Shown: piece by piece, positions 56,803-64,000 of the stretch
Layout of the letters: every line of letters begins with the position of its first letter
Numbering within the stretch: the stretch's first letter is position 1
Assembly (NCBI RefSeq): GCF_000744935.1
Contig: NZ_JQMW01000004.1
Location: 234,869-298,868 of the forward strand
DNA: 64,000 nt
Source of the DNA: Clostridium sp. KNHs214
Lineage (GTDB): Bacteria > Bacillota > Clostridia > Clostridiales > Clostridiaceae
Direction: 5' to 3'
Made by a program: the position numbers and the translations under genes
The notes under the pieces: generated by a model
What the model saw: only the letters and a program-made list of their open reading frames with translations
Told to the model about the DNA's origin: nothing
Databases searched by the model: none

Positions 56803-57417
56803 CTAAAAATTAGAGCCTATGTGGAAATTTTTAAATATATCTTTAATTAACTGAGTTTTATTCTTCTTTTGATTATTGTACAAGGCTTTGTATATATTGT
56901 AGCTAACCTCTACCTTTTTTACATATTTATCTGTTTCTTTAAAAGGTATATAGTGAAGATTTTTTCCATCCTTAGAGTGTTCAGGATCCTTAAGCCACTT
57001 TGAAACTCGTCCTCTACCTGCATTATAGGCTGCTAATACTAAATCCATATCCTTAAATTCCTTTTGAAGATTTTTTACATACCAACATCCCATTTTAATA
57101 TTAGTTTCTGGCTCATACAGCATCTGCTCATTAAAATTTCCTATTTGCATTTTTTCAGATATCCACTTTGCAGTTTCAGGCGTTAACTGCATAAGTCCAT
57201 AAGCGTCTTTATTGGATTTAGCTCTATCATTAAAATTACTTTCAGTCTTTATTATAGCAGCTATCAACATAGGATCTAACCCATTTTCAGTTGCATATCT
57301 TTCTATATATTCTTTATGTTTATATGGATATATATTTTTAGCTATATTTTCTACGTTTAAAATTGCTAAAATTACTGCAAATATTATAATAATTAAAATC
57401 AATTTTCTTTTTTTCAT
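56803..57417 (-). CDS. Lytic transglycosylase (Slt70-like domain)
   Basis: 204 residues. N-terminal TM/signal anchor (LILIIIIFAVILAILNVE), then the SLT domain: AAIIKTESNFNDRAKS (catalytic Glu), YGLMQLTPETAKWI, and LAAYNAGRGRVSKWL. ATG 57417 is chosen: it overlaps the coaE stop (TGATG) and has GAGGGGCATTG upstream; TTG 57420 is alternative. Cleaves glycan forming 1,6-anhydroMurNAc. Confidence 0.92.
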   Translation of the reverse strand: MKKRKLILIIIIFAVILAILNVENIAKNIYPYKHKEYIERYATENGLDPMLIAAIIKTESNFNDRAKSNKDAYGLMQLTPETAKWISEKMQIGNFNEQMLYEPETNIKMGCWYVKNLQKEFKDMDLVLAAYNAGRGRVSKWLKDPEHSKDGKNLHYIPFKETDKYVKKVEVSYNIYKALYNNQKKNKTQLIKDIFKNFHIGSNF

Positions 57418-58022
57418 CAATGCCCCTCATCCTTTTTAATCATTGCTATTATATTATTTATTTGTTTTCTTGTATTGAGTAAATCTTTGCTATTATCTAT
57501 TATAAAATCTACATGCTTCTTTTTTTCATCTAAATGCATTTGTGATTTTATCCTATCTAAAACCTGTTTTTCTGTAAAGTCATCTCTAGTCATAACCCTT
57601 TTAATTTGAGTGTTTCTATCCACCCATACCAATATATTCTTATGCATATGCTTATATATATCTTGTTCAATTAATGTAGGTGCATCTAATACGCATATAT
57701 ATTCTCCTGATTTTTCATAAGCTTCAAATCTTAAATCTATTTCTTTTTTTATATATGGCATTATTATACGCTCTAACTTTTTTCTTCTTTCATCCTGCTT
57801 GAAAATATAATTTCCTAGTTGTCTTCTTTCCAAATTACCTTCTTCATCCAAAAAATCTTCTCCAAAAGCTGCTTTTATTTTTTCTTTTATTTCTGGATAT
57901 ATATTCAGAACTTCCCTAGAGATTAAATCCGCATCGATAATTTTAATGCCCTGTTCTCTTAAGATATTAGAGACAGTACTCTTTCCACTACCTACACCAC
58001 CAGTTAATCCTATCTTAAGCAC
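57417..58022 (-). CDS. coaE: Dephospho-CoA kinase
   Basis: 201 residues: GLTGGVGSGKSTVSNIL (P-loop), DADLISREVL, and LVWVDRNTQIKRVMTRD. Last step of CoA synthesis. GTG 58022, with GGGGTGATTTT. Operon with polA and the transglycosylase, consistent with the usual polA-coaE linkage. Confidence 0.96.
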   Translation of the reverse strand: MLKIGLTGGVGSGKSTVSNILREQGIKIIDADLISREVLNIYPEIKEKIKAAFGEDFLDEEGNLERRQLGNYIFKQDERRKKLERIIMPYIKKEIDLRFEAYEKSGEYICVLDAPTLIEQDIYKHMHKNILVWVDRNTQIKRVMTRDDFTEKQVLDRIKSQMHLDEKKKHVDFIIDNSKDLLNTRKQINNIIAMIKKDEGH

Positions 58023-58110
58023 AAAATCACCCCATTATTTTTGTTAAGAGTGGAGAATTGAAAATTCAGAGTTAAATTTTAAATTCTTCATTTATAATCA
58101 TAAATTCCGT

Positions 58111-60717
58111 CTATTTGGCTCCGTACCAGTTTTCTCCTATGTTAATATCCACTTCTAAAGGCACTGAAAGTTCTACAACACTTTCCATTTCTTCCTTTAT
58201 CATAGACTTAACCTGCTCTAATTCATCTTTATACACATTCAAAATAAGTTCATCGTGAACTTGAAGTATTAAGCTACTTTTTAAAGATTTTTCTTTCAAT
58301 TTTCTATACACATTTACCATGGCCATTTTAATTATATCCGCTGCACTTCCTTGGATAGGTGTATTCATGGCAAGTCTCTCTCCAAAGGCTTTAACTATTT
58401 TATTAGAGGAATTAATTTCTGGTATAAATCTTCTTCTATTTAATATAGTTTCCACATAAGAATTTTCTTTTCCCTTTTCTACAATACTATCTAAATATTC
58501 CTTAACCTTAGGATATCTTTCAAAATAAGTATCTATATATTCCTTAGCTTCTTTTTTTGATACCTTTATATCTTTTGAAAGACTGAAGTCACTTATCCCA
58601 TATACTATTCCAAAATTAACGGCCTTAGCTCTACTTCTCATGAGTGATGTAACCTGATCTAATGGCACTCCAAACACCTCAGATGCAGTCTTAGTATGTA
58701 TATCACTGTGATGCTTAAATGCATTTATCATATTCTCATCTCCAGCTATATGTGCAAGAACTCTAAGTTCTATTTGTGAATAGTCCGCAGACAAAATAAC
58801 ACTATCTTCATTTTCAGGCACAAAAACCTTTCTTATTTCTCTTCCCATTTCATATTTTATAGGTATATTTTGAAGATTAGGCTCTGTGCTGGAAAGTCTT
58901 CCTGTAGTAGTAACTGTTTGATTAAAGCTAGAATGTATTTTTCCATCCTCATCTATTACATTTTTAAGTCCTTCCACATAGGTAGAGTAAAGCTTTGTTA
59001 TTTGTCTATAATTCATTATTTTTTCTATAATGGGGTGTTTATCCTCTAATTTTTCTAAAACCTCTGCATTAGTAGAATAACCTGTTTTAGTCTTCTTTAC
59101 CACAGGTAAATCTAGCTTTTCAAACAATATTTTTCCTAATTGTTTAGGAGAATTTATATTAAACTCCTCTTCAGATAATGCATAAATATCCTTTTTAAGT
59201 TCATCAATCTCCAAGCTAAACTTTTCGCCTAATTCATTTAACATCTCTTTATTTACTCTAAATCCAAGGGTCTCCATGGAAGATAATACTTCTATAAGTG
59301 GCTGCTCCACTTCATATAAAAGATTATCCATATTCAATTCCTTTATCTTCTCATGAAGCACATTATTTAACTCTTCTAAAAGAATTACCTTTTTAACATT
59401 ATCTTCTATTTCTTCTCCATTAAGACTTTTGAATAAATATTGTTCTAGAGTATCTTCTAATTTATATTCTCCTTTAGAAGAATCAATTAGATAAGCTTGT
59501 ATTTCCGTATCTGATAATAATCCTTTTAACTCTATACCTAATTTACCAAGAGCCATGTAGGCACTCTTTACTCTATGAGAAACCTTTTTGATGTTAGAGT
59601 CTTCCATTATATTCTTTAAAATTTCTACAGTTTTTTCCTTATTTTCTTCCATAAGTTTATGCACAGGTATAAAGAAATTTTCATTATTACAATGAATATA
59701 TACATCTTTTAATTTACATTTAGAATATATATTTTCATTTTCTATCTTAAATAGCACAAATATAGTTTCTTTAAAAAGCTTAGAATTTTTCTTTAATTCT
59801 TCTATACTATTTATTTCCGTATAAGTACACTGAATTTCTTCTTCTTTACCTTTAGGCAATCTATCTAAAAAACTCTTAAACTGAAGTTTTATAAATAAAT
59901 TTCTAAGACCTTCTATATCAAAATTTTCCTTAGATCTTATGGAATCCAAATCCATTTCTATAGGCACTTCAGTGATTATAGTTGCTAGTTTTTTACTGAA
60001 AATTGCCTGTTCGCTGAAGTTGGTTAAGTTTTCCTTAAGTTTCTTTCCACTGATATTGTCTATATTCATAAGCACATTTTCCATGCTTCCATATTCTTTT
60101 ATAAGTTTATAAGCTGTTTTTTCTCCTACCCCTGGCACACCTGGTATGTTGTCAGAGGTATCTCCCATAAGTCCCTTTACATCTATAAACTGTTTAGGAG
60201 TAACTCCCAGCTCCTCTATCATTCTATTTTCATCATACACCTCTGTTTGAGTCATACCTTTTTTGTTTATAACTACTTTAACATTATGTGTAGCTAGCTG
60301 AAGTGCATCTCTATCTCCTGTAACTATATAAACTTCTATTCCTTTTTCCTCTGCAAATACTGAAAGAGTTCCTATTAAATCATCTGCCTCAAAACCCTCT
60401 ATTTCAAAAATATCTATAGCCAATTTATTTAATATTTCCTTAATTATAGGCATTTGTTCTACAAGCTCTGGCGGCATTTTTTTCCTTCCAGCTTTGTATT
60501 CACTATATTCCTTATGTCTAAAGGTAGGAGCCTTTTTATCAAAGGCACAAACTATATAATCAGGTTTTATTTCCTCTTTCATCTTAAAAAGCATGCTCAA
60601 AAAACCATAAATGGCGTTAGTGTGTACTCCTTCTGCATTTGTGAGTTCTGGCAAGGCATAAAAAGATCTGAACATTAAACTATTGCCATCTAAAATCAGT
60701 AATTTTTCTTTATCCAT
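58111..60717 (-). CDS. polA: DNA polymerase I, proofreading domain degenerate
   Basis: 868 residues: 5'-3' exonuclease (ILDGNSLMFRSFYALP, GFEADDLIGTL, KGLMGDTSDNIPGVPGVG), a 3'-5' exo-like region, and the polymerase domain with SADYSQIELRVLAHIAG (motif A), RSRAKAVNFGIVYG (O helix) and LQVHDELIL (motif C). In the exo-like region the DxE acids are missing (FVLFKIENENIYSK), so proofreading is not expected, as in other Firmicutes Pol I. ATG 60717 with AGAGAGGAG. Confidence 0.96.
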   Translation of the reverse strand: MDKEKLLILDGNSLMFRSFYALPELTNAEGVHTNAIYGFLSMLFKMKEEIKPDYIVCAFDKKAPTFRHKEYSEYKAGRKKMPPELVEQMPIIKEILNKLAIDIFEIEGFEADDLIGTLSVFAEEKGIEVYIVTGDRDALQLATHNVKVVINKKGMTQTEVYDENRMIEELGVTPKQFIDVKGLMGDTSDNIPGVPGVGEKTAYKLIKEYGSMENVLMNIDNISGKKLKENLTNFSEQAIFSKKLATIITEVPIEMDLDSIRSKENFDIEGLRNLFIKLQFKSFLDRLPKGKEEEIQCTYTEINSIEELKKNSKLFKETIFVLFKIENENIYSKCKLKDVYIHCNNENFFIPVHKLMEENKEKTVEILKNIMEDSNIKKVSHRVKSAYMALGKLGIELKGLLSDTEIQAYLIDSSKGEYKLEDTLEQYLFKSLNGEEIEDNVKKVILLEELNNVLHEKIKELNMDNLLYEVEQPLIEVLSSMETLGFRVNKEMLNELGEKFSLEIDELKKDIYALSEEEFNINSPKQLGKILFEKLDLPVVKKTKTGYSTNAEVLEKLEDKHPIIEKIMNYRQITKLYSTYVEGLKNVIDEDGKIHSSFNQTVTTTGRLSSTEPNLQNIPIKYEMGREIRKVFVPENEDSVILSADYSQIELRVLAHIAGDENMINAFKHHSDIHTKTASEVFGVPLDQVTSLMRSRAKAVNFGIVYGISDFSLSKDIKVSKKEAKEYIDTYFERYPKVKEYLDSIVEKGKENSYVETILNRRRFIPEINSSNKIVKAFGERLAMNTPIQGSAADIIKMAMVNVYRKLKEKSLKSSLILQVHDELILNVYKDELEQVKSMIKEEMESVVELSVPLEVDINIGENWYGAK

Positions 60718-60777
60718 ATTGTTGCTCCTCTCTATGGTACATATAATCTCATTATATCATAAAAATTGTTCATCTCT

Positions 60778-61006
60778 TAATTTACTCAACTTTCGCACAT
60801 AAGCTTCAAGCTCTACATTAGATGAATAAATGTTTTTAATTTAAAATTTAGAATGTAAAATTTAAAATTAAGTTTGAAATTCTTAAAGTACTTATTGAAT
60901 TTATATTTTATCAAAAACTCTAATGGAGCTTCATCCTTAAATTTCTAATTTTGAATTTTAAATTTTAAATTACTATTTTAAACTGCGAAAGTTGAGTTAA
61001 TTTACT
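60778..61006. repeat. F5 palindromic element, copy 3
   Basis: Ends TTTACTCAACTTTCGCACAT and TAAACTGCGAAAGTTGAGTT are near-exact inverted repeats. Centre AT-rich with repeated AAATTTAGAATG blocks. Rest of the gap 60718-61167 has no gene. Confidence 0.85.
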
Positions 61007-61167
61007 AATTTTAAAACAATGACTATATATTAATATTCTACACTTATATATAAAAAGATTCACTTTATAATATATTCTTCATAAAGTTTTTAATGACATG
61101 CTCATTCTTGTTATAATTACAGTAAAATCCGCCTCCACCTGCTTACGCTAAAATGGTGGCTTCTTAG

Positions 61168-62085
61168 CTAAAATATACTTAAATCCAATTGTTTAGATAG
61201 TTCTTCCATAACTTTTATTCCAGCCAAGCTATTTCCCTTTTCATCTAATGCAGGTCCTAAAACCGCTATGCCCATTCTTCTTGGTACACAAGCTAATATT
61301 CCACCGCCTACACCGCTCTTAGCCGGCACACCTATTTGCACTGCAAATTTTCCTGAAGCATCATACATACCACAAGTAACCATTATGGTTTTTACTATTC
61401 TAGCTACATCTCTCGGCACAACCCTCTCACCGCTCCAAGGCATTACACCATCATTAGCAAGCATAGCTCCTATTCTAGCTAAATCCCTACAGGTAACTTC
61501 TATAGAACACTGCTTAAAGTAAACATTTAATATTTCTTCTACATTTCCTTCTAGTACACCAGTACCTTTCATAAAGTATGCAAGTGCTCTATTTCTATTC
61601 CCAGTCTCTTTTTCAGATTTGTAAACGCTGTCATTCACGCCTATATTAGGATTATTACTTATTTTTCTGGTAAACTTAAGTATTCTTTCAAAGATTTCCT
61701 CTGAATCTTTTCCAGCTATCATAGATACTGTAGCAATTGCACCAGCATTTATCATAGGGTTTATAGGCTTATGTGCATCCTTTATTTCTAAATTTACTAT
61801 AGAGTTAAAGGATGTATCTGTTGGTTCCATACCAACCTTGGAAAATACATAATCCTTTCCATTATCCAATATAGCTAACATCAATGTAACTATTTTTGAT
61901 ATACTTTGAATTGTAAACTTAACATCCCCATCACCTGCACAGTATTCCTCTCCTCCTAATGTGGATATACAAAGACCCAACAAATTTGAATCAACCTTTG
62001 AAAGTTCAGGTATATAAGATGCTACCTTTCCCTCTTTAGTCCATTTCCTATTGTTTTCAATTATAGAATTCAGTAATCTATTCAT
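61168..62085 (-). CDS. glsA: Glutaminase
   Basis: 305 residues of the serine-dependent beta-lactamase-like glutaminase family: FTIQSISKIVTLMLAI (catalytic SxxK), NPMINAGAIATVSMI, and GVGGGILACVPRRMG. Converts Gln to Glu plus ammonia. AGGGGGAACTAAA before ATG 62085. Confidence 0.96.
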   Translation of the reverse strand: MNRLLNSIIENNRKWTKEGKVASYIPELSKVDSNLLGLCISTLGGEEYCAGDGDVKFTIQSISKIVTLMLAILDNGKDYVFSKVGMEPTDTSFNSIVNLEIKDAHKPINPMINAGAIATVSMIAGKDSEEIFERILKFTRKISNNPNIGVNDSVYKSEKETGNRNRALAYFMKGTGVLEGNVEEILNVYFKQCSIEVTCRDLARIGAMLANDGVMPWSGERVVPRDVARIVKTIMVTCGMYDASGKFAVQIGVPAKSGVGGGILACVPRRMGIAVLGPALDEKGNSLAGIKVMEELSKQLDLSIF

Positions 62086-62136
62086 TTTAGTTCCCCCTAA
62101 AAGTATTACTTCTGCATATTTTCATATATATTATAT

Positions 62137-62302
62137 GATTAACCCACAATAAGGTAGAATGTAATGGAATTATGAAATTTCTCCTCCATGATTTGCATAA
62201 GAGCTAGGAACAATAAATTTAAATAGTTCCTTCGCTTCTTATGCAACTCATTCCAGAGAAATTTCATAATTCAAGCAATGTAATACTTATTGTGGGATAA
62301 TC
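62137..62302. repeat. F1 palindromic element, short form (copy 7)
   Basis: GATTAACCCACAATAAGG left, AATTATGAAATTTCTCC arm, CTTATTGTGGGATAATC right. Upstream of glsA, so it lies close to its promoter. Confidence 0.92.
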
Positions 62303-62427
62303 ATTATATATATTATATATCCTTTTTTAGAATGTTGAAAGCAAATTATCATGACTGATAGAGAATATATTTGATTTAATTGATTTACTTAATTGTATAT
62401 TAGAGAAATAGCTGTGAAACTAAAAGA

Positions 62428-62462
62428 AAAGCCGTTGCATTAAGGAATTTACATAAAACTAA
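62428..62462. repeat. F4-related half element
   Basis: AAAAGCCGTTGCATTAAGGA resembles the end of the F4 copies. The inverted partner is missing. The adjoining sequence up to the tRNA is AT-rich. Confidence 0.4.
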
Positions 62463-62537
62463 TAAACAAATTAAGCTTTTTGCAAAAATAACTTGCATAT
62501 AAATGAAATCTATGGTATTATAATTTTCGTGAGATAT

Positions 62538-62624
62538 GCCGGTGTGATGGAATTGGCAGACGTAGTGGACTCAAAATCCACCGGTGGCAACACCGTGCCG
62601 GTTCGAATCCGGCCACCGGCACCA
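62538..62624 (+). tRNA. tRNA-Leu (anticodon CAA)
   Basis: 87-nt gene with CCA. Acceptor GCCGGTG/CACCGGC; anticodon loop CTCAAAA in GTGGA-TCCAC; long variable arm, T arm CCGGTTCGAATCCGG. Reads UUG. A terminator follows. Confidence 0.97.
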
Positions 62625-62642
62625 CCTATTTTACGAGGCTTA

Positions 62643-62677
62643 AAAGACTTTGGAGAATTAATCCAAAGTCTTTTTTT
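62643..62677 (+). terminator. Terminator of the tRNA-Leu(CAA) gene
   Basis: GACTTTGGA and TCCAAAGTC around GAATTAA, followed by TTTTTTT. Confidence 0.9.
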
Positions 62678-62680
62678 AAT

Positions 62681-63676
62681 TTAACATATCCTAGGTAATA
62701 TCTGACCATCCAGCTCCCCCAATACTCTCTGACCACCAAAATAATTTTCAATATATACAAATGAATTCTTTCCTGTGAATTCACCTATAATACTAGGTTG
62801 GCAATTACATTTATCTCTTAAATCCTCTAATAAATCCAAAGAAGCTTCTTCATCTACAACAATTATCATCCTTCCTTCGCAGGCCAAATAAAGAGGATTT
62901 ATTCCCAGCATACTATTTATAGCTTCTACTTCTTTTCGTATTGGAATATCTTTTTCAAAAAGATGTATACCTAAACCAGATTTTTGGGATATTTCATTTA
63001 ACACTTCTCCTACGCCGCCTCTAGTAGGATCCCTCATGAACTTTATATGAGTGTAATAATTTTTCAAACACTTTAAAATATGATTAAGAGGCTGGCAATC
63101 ACTTTTTATATCTCCTATAACATTTAAATTGTATCTATCTACCGCAATGGCAGTACCATGTTCTCCAACAGTTCCAGTTATTATAATTTTATCTCCATGT
63201 ACTATATCTTTAGGGGCATAATCATCTAAAATTCCAATTCCTGTAGTATTTATAAATATTTTATCCCCTTTACCTCTAGGCACAACCTTTGTATCTCCTG
63301 TGACTACAGATACTTTAGCCACACTACAAGTTTTCCTCATAGAATCTACAATTTTAATTAAATCCTCTTTATTAAACCCCTCTTCTATAATAAAAGCTGA
63401 ACTTAAATATAAAGGTTCTGCACCACAGGCTATCAAATCATTTATGGTGCCAGATACAGCTAATTTACCTATATCTCCTCCCCTAAAAAATATAGGATTC
63501 ACCACAAATGAATCCGTTGTAAAAGCAATTTTTTCAGAAGGCAGATTTATAAGTGCAGAGTCATCATTTTCTAATAAAATATCGTTGTTAAGATTTTTAT
63601 AAAAAACATCCCGTATTAACTCTTGTGTATGCTTTCCCCCTTCTCCGTGAATGAGCTGTATAGCATTTGCCTCCAT
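62681..63676 (-). CDS. hypE: Hydrogenase maturation factor HypE (carbamoyl dehydratase)
   Basis: 331 residues of the AIRS/PurM-like fold: ENDDSALINLPSEKIAFTTD, GDIGKLAVSGTINDLIACGA, TGTVGEHGTA, RDPTRGGVGEVLNE, and the C-terminal PRIC, whose Cys takes the carbamoyl group to form thiocyanate for the NiFe site CN ligands. Start ATG 63676 with GAGGGAGGATAAAA. It follows hypD, so it is the end of a hyp operon. Confidence 0.96.
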   Translation of the reverse strand: MEANAIQLIHGEGGKHTQELIRDVFYKNLNNDILLENDDSALINLPSEKIAFTTDSFVVNPIFFRGGDIGKLAVSGTINDLIACGAEPLYLSSAFIIEEGFNKEDLIKIVDSMRKTCSVAKVSVVTGDTKVVPRGKGDKIFINTTGIGILDDYAPKDIVHGDKIIITGTVGEHGTAIAVDRYNLNVIGDIKSDCQPLNHILKCLKNYYTHIKFMRDPTRGGVGEVLNEISQKSGLGIHLFEKDIPIRKEVEAINSMLGINPLYLACEGRMIIVVDEEASLDLLEDLRDKCNCQPSIIGEFTGKNSFVYIENYFGGQRVLGELDGQILPRIC

Positions 63677-63752
63677 TTTTATCCTCCCTCATCTTTAACA
63701 TATATTACTTATAGATTTCTTAATTAAAAAATTCAGCAATAAATAAACCTTA

Positions 63753-64000
63753 CTAAACTTCCCTATGGTATTTATAATAAACAGCACAAGCTCCCTCCCC
63801 TGATACCATACAGGGACCAAAAGGCTTTTCAGGTTTGCATACTCTTCTAAAAAGACCGCATTGAAATGGATATATATTGCCAAGCAACACATCCTTACAT
63901 TTGCATGCTTTATAATCATTAGTACAAGCCTTATGTTCATTACTAAATTGATCTTTTACCAAATATTGTTTTCTATAAAACTTATCATTAAAACACTCTT
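63753..64000 (-). CDS. hypD: HypD C-terminal part (enters from right)
   Basis: Partial: last 80 or so residues, frame open to the window edge. CKCKDVLLGNIYPFQCGLF and CKPEKPFGPCMVSGEGACAV with YYKYH at the end match the HypD C-terminal Cys-rich region that holds the [4Fe-4S] cluster. TTG 63962 is internal, not the start. HypD assembles Fe(CN)2CO with HypC. The 76 bases to hypE hold nothing else. Confidence 0.9.
   Translation of the reverse strand, partial: ECFNDKFYRKQYLVKDQFSNEHKACTNDYKACKCKDVLLGNIYPFQCGLFRRVCKPEKPFGPCMVSGEGACAVYYKYHREV

Noticed and set aside
62493-62684. Open frame across tRNA-Leu(CAA)
   Set aside because: Same reason: translation of a tRNA gene and terminator.
63695-63940. 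Alternative minus-strand frame overlapping hypD
   Set aside because: The other frame matches the Cys-rich HypD C-terminus; this one has no family signature.

Overview
The window is a low-GC Firmicute chromosome segment, most likely from Clostridium sensu stricto. The evidence is the codon and base composition, strong AGGAGG-type ribosome binding sites, the clostridial pyruvate:ferredoxin oxidoreductase, the mre-min-spoIVF-rplU-obg gene order shared with Bacillus and Clostridium, a T-box leader and an L21 leader. A complete selenocysteine (Sec) apparatus and a hydrogenase-maturation locus suggest an anaerobic, amino-acid-fermenting species. I cannot fix the species from sequence alone.

Layout. 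1-5.6 kb: the 5' part of comEC, a P-type ATPase homologue that has lost its catalytic residues, a flavin reductase and a NifX/NifB-family protein. 6-9.5 kb: nifJ. 9.6-14.9 kb: a DUF3787-like small protein, a LexA-type S24 peptidase fused to a degenerate helicase-like region, a GIY-YIG protein, an azoreductase, an MBL-fold hydrolase and a nucleotidyltransferase. 15-20.9 kb: Sec locus read leftwards (comEA, selD, selA, selB, tRNA-Sec); selD itself needs readthrough of an in-frame UGA. 21.3-28.6 kb: dacF, then an LCP/yqeK/nadD/yhbY/obg cluster with an RluD-type synthase. 28.3-33.4 kb: rpmA, prp, rplU with its leader, RNase G and two radical-SAM-linked genes. 33.5-46.1 kb: the cell shape, division and sporulation block: spoIVFB, a spoIVFA-like M23 gene, mgsA, rodA, minE-minD-minC, a class B PBP, mreD-mreC-mreB, radC, maf. 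46.3-50 kb: a SPOR protein, an NlpC/P60 hydrolase, a GNAT-like protein, leucyl aminopeptidase. 50-53 kb: an IS1634-type remnant between inverted palindromic elements, then a Met-rich tandem-repeat protein. 53-64 kb: T-box-controlled asnA, a PAP2 phosphatase, tRNA-Leu(GAG), a lytic transglycosylase, coaE, polA, glsA, tRNA-Leu(CAA), hypE and the 3' part of hypD.

The most striking non-coding feature is the density of palindromic, MITE-like intergenic elements. I distinguish five families, F1 to F5: F1 about 165 bp with about 280-310 bp variants, seven loci; F2 about 160 bp, ten loci; F3 about 400-470 bp, three copies plus a fragment; F4 about 105 bp, two copies plus a half; F5 about 220 bp, two copies plus a short derivative. 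None encodes a transposase. Several end exactly at a stop codon, so they sit in the 3' UTRs and gene junctions of otherwise ordinary operons, including inside the Sec locus and between the asnA T-box leader and asnA.

No CRISPR array, rRNA operon or complete prophage is visible. The observations most worth following are the catalytically dead P-type ATPase, the LexA-peptidase/helicase-like fusion, the Sec-containing SelD, the Met/Cys/His-rich repeat protein and the stop-codon-flush palindromic elements.
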